Shown: positions 1 to 8,418, counted from the first letter of the stretch. The stretch is DNA of 64,000 nt from Polaromonas sp. (GCF_029945925.1 NZ_JAQSDN010000067.1:1-64000), one strand, 5' to 3'. Numbers and translations are program-made. The notes: generated from the sequence alone by a model not told the origin.

Positions 1-139
1 AGCGCAGCACACGCGGCCAAATGAAGCTCCCCGCCATCGCCCAGCGGGGCGAGGGAGGGGTGGGGGGAGGGAGTGGGGAGTTGCGCCTACTGTCCCAAGC
101 AGTCCGCTGGCGCAGCGTGATGCGAGGGATGTGCGAGAT
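1..139. other. intergenic, no gene seen
   Basis: GC-rich leader of the window. It lies downstream of the ABC permease that is read on the minus strand. I see no convincing coding sequence or terminator, only a purine-rich G-run stretch around 48-85. Confidence 0.4.
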
Positions 140-194
140 GCTATTGATTCAGTAGCTACTTGCGCAGGTACCATAAGGGCTGGAGCCCCATTTG
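140..194 (+). repeat. dispersed repeat family A, copy 1
   Basis: This copy is 55 bp. It starts with an imperfect palindrome GCTAT-N7-GTAGC and continues with a CTTGCGC block, then AAGGGCTGGAG and a C/ATTTG end. The same arrangement recurs about ten times in the window (for example 11078, 15955, 18599, 30211, 31801, 41885, 45473 and 45675). This copy lies just past the permease stop codon. Confidence 0.75.
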
Positions 195-238
195 TCCTGA
201 AAACCCCGGGCTTCCGCTCCGGCAGCCTTCTGCAAGAC

Positions 239-1006
239 TCAACCGCCCTGCGATCCGCGGTGCGCCCAGCCGGTGGTGTGCTTCTCGATATAGCTGAACA
301 GCTCGTACATGATCATCGCCATGGCGCCGATCACCACCAGCCCGGCAAAAGCCAGCGCCATGCGCTGCTGCGAGCCGGCGCTGAGCATCAGGTAACCGAT
401 GCCGGAGTCGCCGGCCGTCATTTCCGCCAGCACGGTGCCGACAAAGGCCAGCGTGATCGCGATCTTGAGCGAGCCGTAGAAGTAGGGCATGGAGCGCGGC
501 AGGCCGACCTTGACCAGCACGTCCCAGCGTTTGGCGCCCAGCACGCGCAGCACGTCTTCGAGCTCGGGCTCCAGCGTGGCCAGGCCGGTGGCCATGTTCA
601 CGGTGATCGGAAAAAACGAAATCAGGAAGGCGGTCAGGATGCCGGGGCCGACGCCGATGCCGAACCAGACGATCAGGATGGGCACAATCGCCGCCTTGGG
701 CACGGCATTGAAGGCGACCAGCAGCGGGTAGACCGCGGCATAGGCCAGGCGCGAGGAGCCGACCAGAAAGCCCAGCATCACGCCGACCACGATGGACAGG
801 CCGAAGCCGACCATGGTGACCCAGAAGGTTTTCCAGGCGGCCTGCGCGATCGGGCCGGCAAACTCGGCCATGGACTGGGCGATCGCGAGCGGTGCGGGAA
901 AAATGTACTCGGCGATGCCGAACACCATGACCACCCCTTGCCACAGCGCCAGGATGGCCAGCAGCAGCACAAACGGGGACCAGCGTTCAATCTGTTTTTT
1001 TGTCAT
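239..1006 (-). CDS. ABC transporter permease, NitT/TauT (SsuC/TauC) type
   Basis: Inner-membrane permease of 255 residues, the usual length for the BPD-transport-1 family. It has about six hydrophobic segments; the first spans roughly residues 12-32. A cytoplasmic EAA-type loop (ending GAKRWDVLVKVGLP) near residues 157-170 should dock to the ATPase. It is the last gene of the minus-strand ureide operon. Its ATG lies 3 nt after the ATPase stop codon, so the two are almost certainly cotranslated. The substrate cannot be read from the permease; the operon with allantoinase and allantoate amidohydrolase suggests a ureide or related nitrogen compound (inference). Confidence 0.85.
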   Translation of the reverse strand: MTKKQIERWSPFVLLLAILALWQGVVMVFGIAEYIFPAPLAIAQSMAEFAGPIAQAAWKTFWVTMVGFGLSIVVGVMLGFLVGSSRLAYAAVYPLLVAFNAVPKAAIVPILIVWFGIGVGPGILTAFLISFFPITVNMATGLATLEPELEDVLRVLGAKRWDVLVKVGLPRSMPYFYGSLKIAITLAFVGTVLAEMTAGDSGIGYLMLSAGSQQRMALAFAGLVVIGAMAMIMYELFSYIEKHTTGWAHRGSQGG

Positions 1007-1009
1007 GGC

Positions 1010-1852
1010 TTATTTACCCTCTGTGGCTGGCGCGGGGTTGATGACGGGCGTGCGGATGGCCCCGATATGGCTGCGCAGCTCGTGGACGATGTCGCCGAAG
1101 GCCTGGGTGTAGGTCACCTCGAGGTCGCGCGGGCGCGGCAGGTCGATCTCGCGTTTGACGACAAAACGCCCCGGGCTTTTGCTCATCACATACACGGTGT
1201 CGGCCAGGAAGACCGACTCGCGCAGGTCGTGCGTGACCAGGATGACGTTGAAGCGCTGCTCGGTCCAGAGGTCACGCAGGATGCACCACAGTTCCTCGCG
1301 TGTGAAGGCATCAAGCGCGCCGAAGGGCTCGTCGAGCAGCAGCATCTTGGGTTCGTGGATCAGCGCGCGGCAGATGCTCACGCGTTGCTGCATGCCGCCC
1401 GACAGCTGCCACGGGAACTTGTCCTCGTAACCACCCAGGCCGACCTTCTGCAGCAGCTTGCGCGCGCGTTCCTCGAATTCCTTGCGTTTGGACTTGAACT
1501 GGCTGCGAAAGGGCTCGACGATCTCCAGCGGCAGCAGCACGTTGTCCACCGTGGTTCGCCAGGGCAGCAGCGACGGTGCCTGGAAAGCCATGCCGGAAAT
1601 CTTCAGCGGGCCGGTGACTGGCTGGCCGTCGATCGTGATGCGGCCTTTGGACGGCATTTTCAGGCCGGTGGTCAGCTTCATGAAGGTTGATTTACCGCAG
1701 CCCGAGGGTCCGACGATGGCGATGAACTCGCCCTCGCGTACCTTGAGGTCGATTGCTTCCACGGCGAAGTGGTTTTGCGCCAGCAACTCGTCGTTGTAGG
1801 CGAGCCAGACGTCGCTGAAGTCAACAAAATGGCCGTCGGGATGTGCTTGCAT
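1010..1852 (-). CDS. ABC transporter ATP-binding protein, NitT/TauT type
   Basis: ATPase subunit of 280 residues. It shows Walker A GPSGCGKST (residues 48-56), the ABC signature LSGGMQQR (150-157) and Walker B with MLLLDEP (170-176), followed by a switch region ending VTHD. The sequence resembles SsuB/TauB-type proteins, which energise uptake of sulfonates, nitrate and similar small compounds. It sits between the binding protein (133 nt upstream) and the permease (3 nt downstream). The 29 or so residues before the ABC fold are slightly longer than usual. Function as a transport ATPase is firm; substrate is unknown. Confidence 0.9.
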   Translation of the reverse strand: MQAHPDGHFVDFSDVWLAYNDELLAQNHFAVEAIDLKVREGEFIAIVGPSGCGKSTFMKLTTGLKMPSKGRITIDGQPVTGPLKISGMAFQAPSLLPWRTTVDNVLLPLEIVEPFRSQFKSKRKEFEERARKLLQKVGLGGYEDKFPWQLSGGMQQRVSICRALIHEPKMLLLDEPFGALDAFTREELWCILRDLWTEQRFNVILVTHDLRESVFLADTVYVMSKSPGRFVVKREIDLPRPRDLEVTYTQAFGDIVHELRSHIGAIRTPVINPAPATEGK

Positions 1853-1985
1853 GTTTTTTTGAGTTTTGTGATTCGCCCGGGGTCTTCAGGACAACGGCCG
1901 GCGTTTCAGGGAAAGGCCGGCCGTGTCGTTCAGGGTGTCTCCCGGCGCGGGTCGCCGGCGGGCGCCGTATTTCGCAGTTACTCAG

Positions 1986-3029
1986 TTACTTCTTCGCGGC
2001 GGGCAGAACGTTGAGTTCGGCCACCGTGGGCAGGAAGGAGCCGTTCCACACGCTGTCGGCATTGACACGTGTCTTGGTGTTGAAGGCGTCCGACACCTGC
2101 GAGGCCATCAGTGTCAGGCGCGGGCCCCTGGCCTGGCCGAAACCTTCGGCACGTGCGTCGGGGCTGTTGATCACGGTGTCAATGGCCAGCTGCAGGCGGC
2201 GTGTTTCCAGCGCGGTGTTGATGATGCCGTCGCGTGCCTTGACATCTTCAATCGCGGCCGCCGGTTTGGCGATGACTTCCTTCACGCCCTTGGTGAAGGC
2301 CAGCAGGAAGGCCTTCACGGCGGCGGGGTTCTCCTTGATCATTTTCGGCGAGGCGATGATCACGTTGCCGTAGAGCTTGACGCCGTTGTCGGCGTAAGGC
2401 AGCACCACCACGTCTTCGGCTTTCACGCCGCGCGCTTCGAGGTTGAGCAGCGAGGTGAAGGTGAAGCCGGTGATGGCATCGACATCGCCCCGAACCAGCA
2501 TGGTTTCACGCAATGGCGGGTCCATGGCGGTCCACTGCACGCCGCTGATGCCGTTGGCCTTGGCAAAAATCGGAAAGGCGCGGCGGCCGGCGTCAAACAC
2601 CGGCGCACCGAGTTTTTTGCCGTTCAGGTCGGCCACGGTCTTGATGCCGGATTTTTTCAGGGCCATCACAGAAGCCGGCGTGTTGTTGTAGACCATCATC
2701 ACCGCGACCGGCTTGTTGGCGGCGTCGGGGTTGTTGGCATGGAATTCCATCAGCGCGGCCAGGTCGGCAAAACCCATGTCGTAGCTGCCCGACGCGACGC
2801 GGGTGACGGTGCCGCCCGAGCCGTTGCCGGCGTCAATCGTGACATCCAGCTTGACGTCCTTGAAATAACCTTTCGCGGCGGGGGTCAGAAACAGTGCCGC
2901 CGGTCCTTCAAAACGCCAGTCCAGCTGGAACTTGACAGGTGTGTTCTGGGCGTAGGCATTGCCGCAGACGGCGGTGGCGGCCGTGACGGCCAGGGCTGCG
3001 AAGGTCTTGATGAAAGCGCGTTTTGTCAT
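1986..3029 (-). CDS. ABC transporter substrate-binding protein, NMT1/THI5-like
   Basis: Periplasmic binding protein of 347 residues with a clear Sec signal (positively charged MTKR start, hydrophobic core, cleavage near AYA at about residue 27). The mature part has the NMT1/SsuA-like fold pattern, with a KFQLDW start and a GSGGTV stretch at the first ligand loop. This family binds pyrimidine precursors, sulfonates, nitrate or taurine. Its position behind puuE, uraD-allC and an M20 hydrolase suggests a ureide or degradation intermediate as ligand, which is inference. A gap of 176 nt separates it from the upstream M20 gene. Confidence 0.85.
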   Translation of the reverse strand: MTKRAFIKTFAALAVTAATAVCGNAYAQNTPVKFQLDWRFEGPAALFLTPAAKGYFKDVKLDVTIDAGNGSGGTVTRVASGSYDMGFADLAALMEFHANNPDAANKPVAVMMVYNNTPASVMALKKSGIKTVADLNGKKLGAPVFDAGRRAFPIFAKANGISGVQWTAMDPPLRETMLVRGDVDAITGFTFTSLLNLEARGVKAEDVVVLPYADNGVKLYGNVIIASPKMIKENPAAVKAFLLAFTKGVKEVIAKPAAAIEDVKARDGIINTALETRRLQLAIDTVINSPDARAEGFGQARGPRLTLMASQVSDAFNTKTRVNADSVWNGSFLPTVAELNVLPAAKK

Positions 3030-3205
3030 GGGTGCTCCGGAGAAGGTTGGGGATGTATCACGTCAAGCAAGAAAAATGCCCGGCCGGTGTCTGGAGGCAC
3101 CCTGTGCATCCCTGATTGTGGGTCGGGTGCACGGCGCAGCCATCGGGATATGCCCTGAACCGGCCCGCACCGTGCAGAAAGGGGATGGCTGCCGGCGGCA
3201 GGGGT

Positions 3206-4438
3206 TCATGGCAGGGGCGCCAGCAGTTCAAGTAGCGTGCGCGCAATCACCTTGGTCGCGCCGCGCAGGTCGTCGAGGACCAGGTGTTCGTCGGCGCGTT
3301 TGGCGTTGGACTCGAGCACCGTGCGTGGCCCGGCGCCGTAAATCACGCCCGGTATGCCGGCCTCGGCGTACAGGCGCACATCGGTATACAGCGGCGTGCC
3401 CATCGCCGGGATGGGCTCACCGAAGACTGCCTGGCCATGCTTCTGGATCGCATTGACCAGCGGCTGGTTGCCCGGCAGCGGCTTGAGCGCGTTGGCCAGC
3501 AGCAGGCGCTTGATTTCGACGCGGACACCTTCGCCCTCCCTGGCGGCATCATTGATCACCTTGCGGATTTCGCGTTCCACTTCAAACGGTTTTTCCTCGG
3601 GAATCATGCGGCGGTCCAGCTTGAACATCACCTTGCCCGGCACGACGTTGGTGTTAGTGCCGCCTTCGATGCGGCCCACGTTGAGGTAGGGGTGGGTGAT
3701 GCCTGCGACCTGGGACGTGATTTTCTGGTACTGCACATTTTGCGCATACAGGGCATTGAGGATGTGCACGGCGGCCTGCAGTGCATCCACACCGGTGTCG
3801 GGGATGGCGGCATGGGCCATCTTGCCGTGCACCGTGACTTCCATCTGCAGGCAGCCGTTGTGGGCGGTGACCACTTCATGGCTGAAACCCGCGGCGATCA
3901 GCAGGTCCGGCCGGGTGAGCTTGTTCTTGAGCAGCCAGCCGGGACCCATCTCCCCGCCGAACTCCTCGTCGTAGGTGAAATGCAGCTCCACGCTGCCCTG
4001 CAGCGGGATGCCCAGCGCCTCCAGCGCCCGCACGGCAAACGTGTAGGTGGCGAAATCGGACTTGCTCACGGCCGATGCCCGGCCGTAGATCCTGCCGTCC
4101 ACGACCTTGCCGCCATAGGGTTCCTGGGTCCAGCCCTCACCGGGCGGCACCACGTCGCCATGGGCGTTCAGGGCAATGGTCCTGCCTTCGCCATAACGCC
4201 GGCGCACGATCAGGTTGGTCAGGGATTCCAGTCCATAGGCCTTGACTTCCACCGGCGCGATCTTGTGTTTTTCCGCTTCGAAACCGAAAGCGTGGAGAAG
4301 TTCGGCCGTGCGTTCGGCATGCGGGGCGTTGTTGCCGGGCGGCGTGGGCGTGGGCACGCGGATCAGTTCCTGCAGAAAGCGCACTTCCTCCTCGAAGTGA
4401 GCGTCCACCCAGGCATCCAGTTTTTCGTCATCAGTCAT
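3206..4438 (-). CDS. M20 family amidohydrolase (ArgE/DapE-type deacylase)
   Basis: Metal-dependent hydrolase of about 410 residues. The metal-site pattern is visible: HGD (H93, D95), a mid-domain aspartate (D128), and the DEE catalytic pair (157-159). The ATG at 4438 overlaps the end of the upstream gene by 8 nt (ATGACTGA) and is preferred over an upstream TTG at 4453. M20 enzymes cleave N-acyl or N-carbamoyl groups. This one is of the ArgE/DapE subgroup rather than the hydantoinase/carbamoylase subgroup of its neighbour. In the ureide operon it could act on ureidoglycine or ureidoglycolate, or on an N-acyl compound imported by the adjacent transporter; neither is shown by sequence. Confidence 0.8.
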   Translation of the reverse strand: MTDDEKLDAWVDAHFEEEVRFLQELIRVPTPTPPGNNAPHAERTAELLHAFGFEAEKHKIAPVEVKAYGLESLTNLIVRRRYGEGRTIALNAHGDVVPPGEGWTQEPYGGKVVDGRIYGRASAVSKSDFATYTFAVRALEALGIPLQGSVELHFTYDEEFGGEMGPGWLLKNKLTRPDLLIAAGFSHEVVTAHNGCLQMEVTVHGKMAHAAIPDTGVDALQAAVHILNALYAQNVQYQKITSQVAGITHPYLNVGRIEGGTNTNVVPGKVMFKLDRRMIPEEKPFEVEREIRKVINDAAREGEGVRVEIKRLLLANALKPLPGNQPLVNAIQKHGQAVFGEPIPAMGTPLYTDVRLYAEAGIPGVIYGAGPRTVLESNAKRADEHLVLDDLRGATKVIARTLLELLAPLP

Positions 4439-6245
4439 GGCTGGGTCCGGCAAATTGGCTCAGCAGGTGCTGGAAAGCCTGGACGGCCAGGTCGATGTCG
4501 TCGCTGGTCGTGCTTTCCAGCGGGTTGTGGCTGATGCCCGAGTTCTGGCCGCGCACAAACAGCATGGCTTGCGGCATCACCTCGTGGAGCTTCATCGCGT
4601 CGTGGCCCGCGCCGCTGGGCATGCGGTAAAGCGGAACGCCCAGGCTGTCCACCGCTTTCTCCCAGCGCTGTTGCCAGGCAGGGGCACTGGGCGCAGCAGC
4701 GGCACGCATGGTTTCTTCGGTGCTGTGGTGGACACCGCGGCGTTCGCAGATGGTTTTCAGTTCGGCCAGCACATCGGCCACCATGGCGTTGCGCTGCGCA
4801 TCGTTGGGAGCGCGCAGGTCCAGCGTGAACTGGCAGCGGCCGGGCACCACGTTGGTCGAACCGCCGGGCACCGTCCAGATGCCGATGGTGCCGACCGAGT
4901 CGCCGTCGCGCGCGGCGCGCTGCTCCACATACAGCGCGAGTTCAGCCACGGCCAGGGCCGCGTCGCGCCGGCGGTTCATGGGGGTGGTGCCGGCGTGGCT
5001 GGCCATGCCGGTGACCTCGCAGGTGTAACGCACGCCGCCGTTGATGGAGGTCACGATGCCCAGCGGGATGTCGAGTTCATTGAGCACAGGGCCCTGCTCG
5101 ATGTGCAGTTCGACAAAACCCAGGTAGTCGGCCGGCTTGCGCTGCAGTGCGCGGATGGCCTCCAGCGTGGCCGGCAGGCCGGCGTGTTGCATGGCTTCGC
5201 GCATGCTGATGCCGTCGGCGTCTTTCTGGTCCAGCCAGGCCGGGTTGAACTGGCCGATCAACGCGCCGGAGCCGAGAAAAGTGGCCTTGTAGCGCTGGCC
5301 CTCTTCTTCTGCGAAAGCCATCACTTCAAAGTCGAAAGGCAGGCGCTTGCCCGCGCGCGACAGCTCGGCCACGCAGGCCACGGGTACAAAAATGCCAAGG
5401 CGGCCGTCGTACTTGCCACCGTTGCGCACGGTGTCATAGTGCGAGCCGGTCATGAGTGTTTTCACTCCCTCTCCCGCCGGGAGAGGGTCGGGGTGAGGGC
5501 GCGCCTTGTAGCAGCCCACCACGTTACCGACCGCGTCCACACTCACCTCGTCGAAGCCGCTGTCCCGCATGGTCTGTTCAATCAGCCGGGCGGCCGCGCG
5601 GTGCGCGTCGGTGAGGTAGGTCACCGTGAGCTGGCCTTTTTCCAGGTAGCCCGGGTCGCTGAAGGCGCTCAGCTGTTCCTGCCAGTCCCAGACCTGGTTG
5701 CCCAGGCGGGGTTCCAGACCGAACTTGTCGTTGAGGCGCAACTCGGCGATGCGGTGGATGTTGCGCAGGGCCTCAGCGAGCTCGAAGTCGGGGTGGTTGG
5801 CCAGCCGTTGCTCGAAGGTGGCGATGATCTCCTGCCGGCTCAGGCCGGTGCCGCGCGGGCCGCGCACGGCGAGGATGAAAGGAAAGCCGAACCTCGTGTT
5901 GTAGGCGGTGTTGAGTGCCTGGAGGTGCGCGAACTCGTCGGGCGTGCAGTCCGTCAGGCCTGCCTTGCCCTGTTCGTTCGTCGACTCGGCGGTCAGCGCC
6001 CGGCTGACCATGGCCTTGCCGGCCAGTTCGGGGTGGGCGCGGATCAGCGTGAGCTGGGCCTCGCAGCCGGCTTCGCGGACGATGCCGGCCATCACATGTT
6101 TAAGGTGAGCCAGCGACCGGAAAGGGCGGTGTGCCAGCGCGGCATCGGCGATCCAGGGCGAATGTTCGTACAGGCCGGTCAGCCAGGCCGCGGCTTCAGG
6201 AGTCGGTGCGGTGTTGAGTTGTTCAAGGGTCAGGGTCATGGTCAT
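4431..6245 (-). CDS. fused OHCU decarboxylase - allantoate amidohydrolase
   Basis: A 604-residue fusion. Residues 1 to about 170 are UraD-like: it decarboxylates 2-oxo-4-hydroxy-4-carboxy-5-ureidoimidazoline to S-allantoin. It carries the family's catalytic histidine in RAHPELAGK (H71) and the FGFPFILAVRG strand. Residues from about 190 on are an M20 hydantoinase/carbamoylase-type allantoate amidohydrolase, with TGSHYDTV (metal H268/D270), a KYDGRLG block and AEEEGQRY. Allantoinase lies between these two steps and is the gene immediately upstream (4-nt ATGA overlap). A dispersed repeat encodes residues 249-261 (PHPDPLPAGEGVK) in the loop just before the metal-binding strand. Confidence 0.9.
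   Translation of the reverse strand: MTMTLTLEQLNTAPTPEAAAWLTGLYEHSPWIADAALAHRPFRSLAHLKHVMAGIVREAGCEAQLTLIRAHPELAGKAMVSRALTAESTNEQGKAGLTDCTPDEFAHLQALNTAYNTRFGFPFILAVRGPRGTGLSRQEIIATFEQRLANHPDFELAEALRNIHRIAELRLNDKFGLEPRLGNQVWDWQEQLSAFSDPGYLEKGQLTVTYLTDAHRAAARLIEQTMRDSGFDEVSVDAVGNVVGCYKARPHPDPLPAGEGVKTLMTGSHYDTVRNGGKYDGRLGIFVPVACVAELSRAGKRLPFDFEVMAFAEEEGQRYKATFLGSGALIGQFNPAWLDQKDADGISMREAMQHAGLPATLEAIRALQRKPADYLGFVELHIEQGPVLNELDIPLGIVTSINGGVRYTCEVTGMASHAGTTPMNRRRDAALAVAELALYVEQRAARDGDSVGTIGIWTVPGGSTNVVPGRCQFTLDLRAPNDAQRNAMVADVLAELKTICERRGVHHSTEETMRAAAAPSAPAWQQRWEKAVDSLGVPLYRMPSGAGHDAMKLHEVMPQAMLFVRGQNSGISHNPLESTTSDDIDLAVQAFQHLLSQFAGPSHD
5464..5500. repeat. dispersed palindromic repeat family B inside the allantoate amidohydrolase
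   Basis: This copy has the layout CTCCCTCTCCC-N4-GGGAGAGGG followed by a GGGGTGAGGGC end. It is translated as PHPDPLPAGEG in the host protein and the reading frame is kept. Further copies are at 20348-20431, 29616-29709 and 36690-36726. Confidence 0.8.
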
Positions 6246-7276
6246 TCTTTAAAGGGATGGACTTGCTGCCAGTGCCGTGCAATGTCGATGCGGCGGCAGA
6301 TCCAGACATGTTCGTGCTGCTGGACATGGTCGAGGAATTTCTGCAGCGCTACGACGCGGCCGGGCCGGCCCAGCAGGCGGCAGTGCATGCCGATGCTGAG
6401 CATCTTGGGCGCGTTCAGACCGTTCGGGTCGCCCTCGGCATACAGCGCATCGAAGCTGTCGCGCAGATAGGTGAAAAAATCATCGGCTTGGGAGAAGCCC
6501 TGGGGCAGGGCAAAACGCATGTCGTTGGTGTCCAGCGTGTAGGGCACCACGAGCCGCGGCACCACGGTGCCATCGGTGCGCGCCACTTTCATCCACAGCG
6601 GCAGGTCGTCGCCGTAGTAGTCGCTGTCATAAGTCAGCTGGCCGTCATCGGCGACCAGCCGCCGCGTACGCGGGCTGTCGCGGCCGGTGTACCAGCCCAG
6701 CGGCCGGTGGCCGGTCATCTGGGTGATGATGTCCAGGCCCTGGCGCATGTGTTCGCGCTCGACCACTTCGTCCACACCCTGGTAATTAATCCAGCGCAGG
6801 CCGTGGCAGGCGATTTCGTGGCCCAGCTCGGCGAAGGCGGCGGTCAGCTCGGGGTGGCGCTGCAGGGCCATGCTGACGCCGAACACGGTCAGCGGCAGCC
6901 GGCGGTTTTCAAACTCGCGCAGCAGGCGCCAGACGCCGGCCCGCGAACCGTACTCGTAAATGCCTTCCATGCTCAGGTGGCGTTCGGGGTAGCTGGGCGG
7001 GTTGGCCATCTCGGAGAGAAACTGTTCGGAGCCGGCGTCGCCATGCAGCACGGAGTTTTCGCCGCCTTCCTCGTAGTTCAGAACGAATTGCACGGCAATG
7101 CGGGCCTGCCCCGGCCACTGCGCATGCGGCGGCGTGCGGCCATAGCCAATGAGGTCGCGTGGGTATGTGGCCCCCACGCTTGCCACTGCGTGTGCTGCGC
7201 TGCCCCCCGGGGGGGCTAATCTTCCTTGGGGCGGCCCGGCGGAAAATTGACTTGGCATGTCGGCGGGATTTTTCAT
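6242..7276 (-). CDS. puuE: allantoinase, PuuE type
   Basis: Hydrolyses allantoin to allantoate. It belongs to the polysaccharide-deacetylase-like allantoinases first described in Pseudomonas, not to the AllB amidohydrolases. Recognisable parts are YPRDLIGYGRTPPHA (from about residue 38), FVLNYEEGGENSVLHGD, EIACHGLRWINYQ and GWYTGRDSPRTR. Translation starts at the ATG overlapping the regulator's stop codon (ATGA), and it ends with a 4-nt overlap with the next gene. Residues 12-36 are encoded by a dispersed repeat (family C), so the N-terminus is longer than the conserved core needs. An internal start close to the YPRDL block remains possible. Confidence 0.92.
   Translation of the reverse strand: MKNPADMPSQFSAGPPQGRLAPPGGSAAHAVASVGATYPRDLIGYGRTPPHAQWPGQARIAVQFVLNYEEGGENSVLHGDAGSEQFLSEMANPPSYPERHLSMEGIYEYGSRAGVWRLLREFENRRLPLTVFGVSMALQRHPELTAAFAELGHEIACHGLRWINYQGVDEVVEREHMRQGLDIITQMTGHRPLGWYTGRDSPRTRRLVADDGQLTYDSDYYGDDLPLWMKVARTDGTVVPRLVVPYTLDTNDMRFALPQGFSQADDFFTYLRDSFDALYAEGDPNGLNAPKMLSIGMHCRLLGRPGRVVALQKFLDHVQQHEHVWICRRIDIARHWQQVHPFKE
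7169..7243. repeat. dispersed repeat family C inside the puuE 5' end
   Basis: Contains GCCCCCACG, an ACTGCGTGTG block, CTGCCCCCCGGGGGGGC and a CCTTGGGGCGGCCCGGC end. It is related to the longer copies at 8419-8515 and 39213-39315. It encodes the glycine/proline/alanine-rich residues 12-36 of PuuE. Confidence 0.7.
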
Positions 7277-7938
7277 GAAAGGGCCATGGAAATATCGTTG
7301 GTCGGCATCGGGCGGTCAAAGCTGAGATTTTCCTCGACATGCTGCAGGTGCTCGTCCATCAGGCGCACGGCGCGCTCCTCGTCCCTGGCGGCCAACGCCC
7401 TGACGATTTCGGCGTGTTCGTCGTGCGAGTGTTCGGCGGCGCTGGCGCTCTGGTACATCAACGTGATCAGCGAGCAGCGCGAAATCAGGTCGCCCAGCAT
7501 TTGCGCCAGCACCTCGTTGCCCATCAGCTCGGCCATGCGGACATGGAAGTCACCCAGCAACTCGGTGCGACCCGGCGCATCCTGCCGCTCCACGGCCATT
7601 TTTTCCTGCGCCACATGTTCTTTCAGGGCCTTGATCCGGGCCGGCGTGACACTGCGCACAAACGCCCGGGTCATCTCGGCTTCCAGCATGCGGCGCACCG
7701 CAAACACCTGGCGCGCCTCGTTGACCGAAGGCGCAGCGACAAAGGCGCCGCGCGCGGGCTCGAGCCGGATCAGCTGGTTTTGCGAGAGCTGGAACAGGGC
7801 CTGGCGCACCAGCGTGCGCGAAACGCCGAAGTGGTCGGCCAGTTTCTGCTCGGCCAGCTTGGTGCCGGGATGCAGCCGGTGCTCCACAATAGCCTTGGTC
7901 AGGGCTTCGACAATGGCGCTGGTGGTGGACGATTCCAT
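7273..7938 (-). CDS. GntR-family (FCD-type) transcriptional regulator
   Basis: A 221-residue regulator. It has an N-terminal winged helix (LAEQKLADHFGVSRTLVRQAL at about 29-49, then RLEPARGAFVA), followed by an all-helical FCD-like effector domain with histidines typical of the metal/ligand site (DFHVRMAEL, HDEHAEIV). The ATG at 7938 is chosen because the region further upstream is out of character and is antisense to the divergent gene. It is the first gene of the ureide operon and probably controls both this operon and the divergent hiuH. A palindrome TGTATACA lies 31-38 nt upstream. Confidence 0.88.
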   Translation of the reverse strand: MESSTTSAIVEALTKAIVEHRLHPGTKLAEQKLADHFGVSRTLVRQALFQLSQNQLIRLEPARGAFVAAPSVNEARQVFAVRRMLEAEMTRAFVRSVTPARIKALKEHVAQEKMAVERQDAPGRTELLGDFHVRMAELMGNEVLAQMLGDLISRCSLITLMYQSASAAEHSHDEHAEIVRALAARDEERAVRLMDEHLQHVEENLSFDRPMPTNDISMALS

Positions 7939-7968
7939 GGCGCAAATGATAGTCGGAAAGCCTAAAAC

Positions 7969-7976
7969 TGTATACA
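7969..7976. promoter_or_regulatory. possible GntR operator palindrome
   Basis: TGTATACA is a perfect 8-bp palindrome in the 88-nt divergent spacer between the GntR regulator and hiuH. FadR/FCD-type regulators usually bind TNGTNNNACNA-like palindromes, which this resembles. No binding data; assignment is by position and symmetry. Confidence 0.45.
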
Positions 7977-8026
7977 CTTTCAGTAGACTATCGGGTTGAC
8001 CGATGCACCCCAAACAAGGAATTGAC

Positions 8027-8380
8027 ATGGGCCTGAGCACACATGTGCTGGACACCATGCACGGCACGCCAGCGGCCGGCATGTTCGTCGAGCTGTACAC
8101 CACCGACGGCGGCCAGGCCACGCTGGTGAAAGCCTTCCAACTGAACAGCGACGGCCGCAACCCCGACGGGCTGCTCTATGACAACAGCAGCCTTCGGCGC
8201 GGCACCTACCGGCTGGTGTTCGACGTGGCGGGATATTTCCGTGCCCGCGGCGTGACGCTGCCGGAGCCGAATTTCCTGAACCGGGTGAGCCTGGACTTCG
8301 GCGTGGCCGACACCAGCCAGCATTACCACGTGCCGCTGCTGGTCAGCCCCTGGAGTTATTCCACGTATCGCGGGTCCTGA
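8027..8380 (+). CDS. hiuH: 5-hydroxyisourate hydrolase (transthyretin-like)
   Basis: Protein of 117 residues that hydrolyses 5-hydroxyisourate to OHCU, the step before the UraD domain. The family hallmarks are present: the N-terminal LSTHVLD histidine block, a central NSDGR/RRGTYRLVFD region, and the C-terminal tetrapeptide YRGS. The ATG at 8027 has an AAGGA ribosome-binding site 8 nt upstream and is preferred over the ATG at 8003. No signal peptide, so cytoplasmic. It is divergent from the GntR-led ureide operon and shares its control region. Confidence 0.95.
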   Translation: MGLSTHVLDTMHGTPAAGMFVELYTTDGGQATLVKAFQLNSDGRNPDGLLYDNSSLRRGTYRLVFDVAGYFRARGVTLPEPNFLNRVSLDFGVADTSQHYHVPLLVSPWSYSTYRGS

Positions 8381-8418
8381 CCCATCCATGCGGAGTGAAC
8401 TGCGTGAAGTGTTAATTC

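Noticed and set aside
131..1690. 519-codon open frame antisense to the ABC permease and ATPase
   Set aside because: High-GC shadow frame: composition is Arg/Gln/His/Gly-rich with no recognisable domain, while the opposite strand encodes clear transporter subunits.
4437..6470. 677-codon open frame antisense to the UraD-AllC fusion
   Set aside because: No domain or signal recognisable; fully explained by codon bias of the minus-strand gene.
8003..8026. Earlier start for hydroxyisourate hydrolase at 8003
   Set aside because: The AAGGA site is placed correctly for 8027 and the family begins with the LSTHVLD block there.
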